9,751 bases of DNA from an uncultured Verrucomicrobiales bacterium (GTDB lineage Bacteria > Verrucomicrobiota > Verrucomicrobiia > Verrucomicrobiales > Akkermansiaceae), in contig CALABM010000078.1 in NCBI GenBank assembly GCA_937885815.1, positions 1-9,751 of the forward strand, given 5' to 3'. Below are positions 6,987-9,751 of this stretch, piece after piece. The position numbers and the translations under genes were made by a program. Each line of letters opens with the position of its first letter. Position 1 is the stretch's first letter. The notes beneath the pieces are model-generated. The model was not told where the DNA came from, did no database searches, and saw nothing but the letters and a program-made list of their open reading frames with translations.

Positions 6987-7901
6987 CTAATTTTCATCAT
7001 TAAATAAAGGATATGCCCGAAGTGGCGTATTTTGAGGCGTAGAAGATTGAATTTTCTCAAATGCCTGTTCGGCAGTAGTACCACGGCTAGACCTCATCAC
7101 TTCTTCCCTAGTTTCGTTCCAATAGCGCAATCCATCGGTGAGTGCCCCATTCCACTGAATCCACTCGGCTTTATCAGTCATGATAAGCTCATAAACAGAC
7201 GTGATGTAAAATGTTACCCGGGAAGTATTTTCAGCATATCCCACCTTATCTTCATTCGTCACCACATACTCACCGGTATCCGGATTCGTCCAAGCAAGTA
7301 CTGGATAAGGCAAGTTCCGGACTTCTCTTTCAGCCGTCAATGTTCCTTTTGAAGAAAACATGTAACGGAGTTCTCGGTTCCCGCTCCACCTCACATATTC
7401 AGCATCATTTTCTCTTAATTCCCATTGATGCCATTCTCCCACATCCAGATACCACCCCCGCGATGTTTCGCCGCTCTTTCTAGAATAAATACACTGCGGA
7501 TGCATGCTGTAGCAAAATTGTTCCTGACTGTAAAGATAGGCACTGCGTTCTGAATCCCCCTTATTCGGGAACGGCTCAAATACCATGTAGACCTTTTCCG
7601 GTTCCTCATCACCTACCAAATCAACAACAGCAAGCACCATGTATCCGCCATGAGGATAGTGATTAAAAGTGAGAGCATAACGGCCAGTAATTTGAATGGC
7701 TTCACAAGTGTAATCTCGGGCTGACAGATTGTGACCATCAGCATCCCAATGATACTGAGGCTTGGATGCCCCATAGATTAAATCTTGCTGCACTTCTGCT
7801 GGTAATTGCAATGCCGTATGAGGCAAAGTCCCACCCTGAGCCATGGCTACACCGGCTACACAAGTGAATAAAGCCAAGTTATACAAAAGTTTTCTAAACA
7901 T
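6987..7901 (-). CDS. Secreted protein of unknown function, paralog B
   Basis: The product has 304 residues and is not recognised as a known family. A signal peptide covers residues 1-21 (FRK start, hydrophobic core, A-M-A cleavage motif before Q22), so it is exported. It is homologous to the product of 5292-6347. The shared parts are YPHGGYMV (82-89), FCYxxxPxC (129-137), TSVYELIMT and AEWIQWNG (234-252), and the C-terminal WNETREEVM to AYPLF block (261-300), where 32 of 40 positions are identical. Residues 160-180 and 237-260 resemble each other (ELxxxxAEYVRWSG and ELxxxxAEWIQWNG), which points to an internal duplication. The region 185-230 differs from A. The high identity of the C-termini, also at DNA level, suggests a tandem duplication with later divergence of the middle, or gene conversion. 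No enzyme motif or membrane anchor was seen. Confidence 0.85.
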   Translation of the reverse strand: MFRKLLYNLALFTCVAGVAMAQGGTLPHTALQLPAEVQQDLIYGASKPQYHWDADGHNLSARDYTCEAIQITGRYALTFNHYPHGGYMVLAVVDLVGDEEPEKVYMVFEPFPNKGDSERSAYLYSQEQFCYSMHPQCIYSRKSGETSRGWYLDVGEWHQWELRENDAEYVRWSGNRELRYMFSSKGTLTAEREVRNLPYPVLAWTNPDTGEYVVTNEDKVGYAENTSRVTFYITSVYELIMTDKAEWIQWNGALTDGLRYWNETREEVMRSSRGTTAEQAFEKIQSSTPQNTPLRAYPLFNDEN

Positions 7902-7911
7902 AACGTCTCAC

Positions 7912-7939
7912 ATTATTCCTGGAAATCTCAAAATGTCAA
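7912..7939 (-). promoter_or_regulatory. Promoter of paralog B
   Basis: On the minus strand a perfect TTGACA (7939-7934) is followed after 16 nt by AATAAT (7917-7912, 5 of 6). The ATG at 7901 lies 10 nt after the -10 box, and there is no Shine-Dalgarno, so a leaderless or nearly leaderless mRNA is expected. Confidence 0.6.
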
Positions 7940-8092
7940 TAATTAACTTCATTCTGAAATTTCAACTCGAGCCAAACGCCAAAGCCCGGACTCATTCGCA
8001 CTTTTTAGGTGCAATTTTGATTGCAACAGGAATTACCAAAGATAGTCGGTTGTTCACAAAAAATCATTTAAACACTGATAACTCAAGAATAA

Positions 8093-8122
8093 AGAGAGCC
8101 CCGTCATCCGACGGGGCTCTCT
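8093..8122 (-). terminator. Intrinsic terminator downstream of the symporter gene
   Basis: A 13-bp perfect GC-rich stem (AGAGAGCCCCGTC 8093-8105 with its complement 8110-8122) with a 4-nt loop. On the minus strand it is followed by TTTATTCTTG, a moderately U-rich tail. It lies about 145 bp after the symporter stop, so it may end a long 3' untranslated region or a separate short RNA. Confidence 0.75.
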
Positions 8123-8203
8123 CCAACTTACTACCTATGAAACTCGATTCCTCCTTTTACTGACTACCTGCGCTCTCTCCTTCGCCTGCAGTCGGTGGAA
8201 CCG
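8093..8203 (-). ncRNA. Candidate short structured RNA or structured 3' end of the symporter mRNA
   Basis: About 110 nt on the minus strand lie between a TATAAT box (8215-8210) and the terminator hairpin at 8093-8122. There is no start codon with a useful frame. The stretch can fold: GACTGC (8193-8188) pairs with GTAGTC (8167-8162), with an inner GCG/CGC pair and a loop AAGGAGAGAG. A second purine tract, AAAAGGAGG, follows near 8150. Both resemble Shine-Dalgarno sequences and are exposed or near-exposed. No known RNA family (SRP RNA, tmRNA, 6S, glycine riboswitch) was matched. It may equally be the processed 3' end of the upstream gene. Confidence 0.3.
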
Positions 8204-8209
8204 ATGAAG

Positions 8210-8240
8210 ATTATACTACACACGCGAGCGTTTTGTTCAA
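8210..8240 (-). promoter_or_regulatory. Possible promoter for the short RNA
   Basis: On the minus strand TTGAAC (8240-8235, 4 of 6) and a perfect TATAAT (8215-8210) are 19 nt apart, which is longer than the usual 16-18. Transcription would start near 8203, after the symporter stop at 8267. Confidence 0.35.
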
Positions 8241-8266
8241 GAAAAATTCGAAAAAAAATCTTTTTT

Positions 8267-9664
8267 TTATTCAACAGGCTCATCCTCGCGGGGGATGGGG
8301 GTCGTATCCACCTCATCCAACCTATTCTGCCAGAGGTAATAGCGCGTCTGCGAAATCAACACACCGGAAAGACCAATCATGCAGATAAGATTGGGGATAG
8401 CCATGAGGCCATTTGCGAAATCCGCGAAGTTCCAGACGATGCTGCTCTTGGGGATGACGCAGCCGACGAAGACCATGGCAACCCAGAGGACGCGGTAAGG
8501 CAGAATGAGGCGGAGGCCACCAAGGTACTGAAGGGCCTTCTCACCGAAGTAGGACCAACCCAGCACAGTGGAAACAACGAATGCCGCCAGACTGATGGTA
8601 AGCATGGCAGAGCCGAGCCCACCAACTGTGGCAAAAGAGTGATAGGTGAGCAGCTCACCGCTGGCTGAGGTCACCTCGGGTACAGCCATCACGGTCGTCG
8701 TGAGGGTAACACCGGTCAGCGTGCAGATGACGACGGTATCCCAGAAGGGGCCGGTGGAAGCCACGAGCGCCTGCTGCACGGGGTTATCCGTGCGAGCGGG
8801 GGCAGAGATAATGGGGGAAGAACCCATACCGGCCTCGTTAGAGAACAGGCCGCGTCGCACGCCGGTCTGCATGGCAATCATGATAGTCGAGCCGATAAAG
8901 CCACCGGCAGCTGCCTGATTACTGAAGGCACTTTCAAAAATGCGGCAGATGGCGGGCCACACATACTCGGCATGGGTGCAGAGCAGGATCACACAGCCAA
9001 CCATGTAAACAATCGCCATGGTAGGCACGCAGGCGTCACACACACGGGAAATCCCCTTGAGGCCGCCAATAAGAACCGCCCCCACCAAACCGGCCAGCAC
9101 CAAGCCTGTTACCCAGCCGGGCACATGCAGAGCGCTCTCAGTCAGCACGCCGGACACAGCGTTTGCCTGCGTGATGTTGCCAATACCGAAGGCGGCCACA
9201 GCCGTAAAGGCAGCAAAAATCCCCCCGAGCCACTTGCACTTAAGCCCGCGCTCCAATGCATACATGGGGCCACCCAGAATATTTCCCTTGGCGTCCTGCA
9301 CGCGGTAACGAATAGCCAGAAGACTCTCAGCATATCGGGTGGACATACCCAGAATACCCGTCAGCATGCACCAGAATACAGCGCCGGGGCCACCGGTAGC
9401 CACAGCCACAGCCACGCCCACGATATTGCCCGTGCCCACGTTCGCGGCAAGGGATACCATCAGCGAGCTGAAATTTGAAATCTGCCCCTCCTTGTCCTTC
9501 TGACCACGCCCGAAGTAGTACTTCAGCGCGCGGAAGAAATACAGCTGAGGAAAGCGCAGGATGAGCGTGAGGTACAAGTGCGTGCCCAGAAGACCGAAGA
9601 GCAGTATATACCCCCAGAGAAATCCACTGGCATTTTCCAGAAATGAGTCAATTGCGTCCAACAT
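8267..9664 (-). CDS. Sodium:alanine/glycine symporter, AGCS family
   Basis: An inner-membrane secondary transporter that, by family, imports alanine or glycine together with Na+. Hydrophobic segments occur throughout, as expected for about 10-11 helices. Family hallmarks, numbered from the ATG at 9712: LAANVGTGNIVGVAVAVATGG (88-108), GGPGAVFWCMLTGILGM (107-123, the Na+:alanine symporter signature region), GGPMYALERGL (147-157), NEAGMGSSP (292-300), and TVLGWSYFGEKAL (382-394). From 9664 the length is 465 residues, typical of the family. The frame is open up to an ATG at 9712, but I prefer 9664: MLDAIDSFLENASGFLWG aligns with usual AGCS starts, and a promoter (TTGACT, 17 nt, TATGCT) lies inside the extra 16 codons. 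There is no Shine-Dalgarno before either start. The gene is followed by A/T tracts and, further on, the terminator at 8093-8122. Alanine versus glycine preference cannot be decided. Confidence 0.93.
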   Translation of the reverse strand: MLDAIDSFLENASGFLWGYILLFGLLGTHLYLTLILRFPQLYFFRALKYYFGRGQKDKEGQISNFSSLMVSLAANVGTGNIVGVAVAVATGGPGAVFWCMLTGILGMSTRYAESLLAIRYRVQDAKGNILGGPMYALERGLKCKWLGGIFAAFTAVAAFGIGNITQANAVSGVLTESALHVPGWVTGLVLAGLVGAVLIGGLKGISRVCDACVPTMAIVYMVGCVILLCTHAEYVWPAICRIFESAFSNQAAAGGFIGSTIMIAMQTGVRRGLFSNEAGMGSSPIISAPARTDNPVQQALVASTGPFWDTVVICTLTGVTLTTTVMAVPEVTSASGELLTYHSFATVGGLGSAMLTISLAAFVVSTVLGWSYFGEKALQYLGGLRLILPYRVLWVAMVFVGCVIPKSSIVWNFADFANGLMAIPNLICMIGLSGVLISQTRYYLWQNRLDEVDTTPIPREDEPVE

Positions 9665-9679
9665 ATATGTACGTGTCAT

Positions 9680-9708
9680 AGCATAAGCCATGAAGAGCGT
9701 ACAGTCAA
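9680..9708 (-). promoter_or_regulatory. Promoter of the symporter gene
   Basis: On the minus strand TTGACT (9708-9703, 5 of 6) and TATGCT (9685-9680, 4 of 6) have the ideal 17-nt spacing. The ATG at 9664 lies 15 nt after the -10 box, leaving a leader of about 8-9 nt. If the promoter is real, the longer start at 9712 and the ATG at 9679 are excluded. Confidence 0.55.
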
Positions 9709-9751
9709 GCATTTATTGAGGCTGAGCTAATGCATTATCTATGATACACCC

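Larger units (their letters stand above)
7902..8266. other. 365-bp intergenic region between the symporter and paralog B
   Basis: No convincing protein gene. From the symporter side it contains a run of A/T tracts right after the stop (8242-8269), a possible promoter (8210-8240), a hairpin-rich stretch that may be a short RNA, the terminator at 8093-8122, an AT-rich spacer with a small hairpin (TGCAAT 8010-8015 with ATTGCA 8020-8025), and the promoter of paralog B. A plus-strand frame at 7843-8163 overlaps the start of paralog B and has no support. Confidence 0.55.

Noticed and set aside
8093..8203. Glycine riboswitch, suggested by CGAAGGAG and AGTAAAAGGA next to an AGCS gene
   Set aside because: It lies downstream, not upstream, of the symporter, lacks the GGGAGAG and CUCAGG core elements in the right order, and is too short for the aptamer.
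8242..8269. A8-GA-T8 tract as the terminator of the symporter gene
   Set aside because: The stem would be only A-T pairs, without a GC core; the hairpin at 8093-8122 is a far better terminator.
8195..8668. Plus-strand frame of 157 codons and other plus-strand frames up to 9478
   Set aside because: All are antisense to the well-supported symporter; their composition is unusual and no motif is seen.
1..9751. tRNA, rRNA, CRISPR array, phage or toxin-antitoxin genes
   Set aside because: No cloverleaf-like segment, no spaced direct repeats and no recognisable phage or toxin-antitoxin product was seen on either strand.

Overview
The window looks like a piece of a Verrucomicrobiota chromosome, most plausibly an Akkermansia-like gut bacterium. 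This is inferred from the combination of a giant N/G/T-rich autotransporter-type passenger, secreted orphan proteins and an AGCS amino-acid symporter; no rRNA or marker gene is present to prove it. Four of the five genes lie on the minus strand; the fifth is a small plus-strand gene between two of them.

Region 1 (1-4783, minus) is the 5' two thirds or so of a very large secreted protein. It has a signal peptide, an N-terminal chymotrypsin-like protease domain of the IgA1-protease/SPATE type (family S6) with a recognisable His/Asp/Ser triad, and then over 1000 residues of beta-helix passenger. It runs off the left edge, so its C-terminus (beta barrel or other anchor) is not seen. Region 2 (4784-5291) has no convincing gene. 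It holds a 292-bp segment bounded by 23-bp imperfect inverted repeats, about 70 bp upstream of the protease start codon. This could be an invertible (phase-variable) promoter segment or a MITE/IS relic.

Region 3 (5292-7901) contains two paralogous secreted proteins of unknown function, both minus. They flank a small plus-strand membrane protein and a perfect 12+2+12 bp palindrome. Each paralog is followed by an intrinsic terminator with the same stem core. Region 4 (7902-8266) carries the promoter of the second paralog, a strong hairpin terminator, and a possible short transcript with its own TATAAT box. Region 5 (8267-9664, minus) is a complete sodium:alanine/glycine symporter (AGCS family).

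Three genes (the symporter, paralog B, the small membrane protein) have good -35/-10 elements only 9-15 nt upstream of the start codon and no Shine-Dalgarno, which predicts leaderless or nearly leaderless mRNAs; paralog A has a weaker version. The protease gene is different: it has a clear AGGAG site. The genes do not form one operon: hairpin terminators separate them and most have their own promoter. The common theme is cell-envelope and secreted functions: a surface protease, two exported orphans, a small membrane protein and a nutrient symporter.
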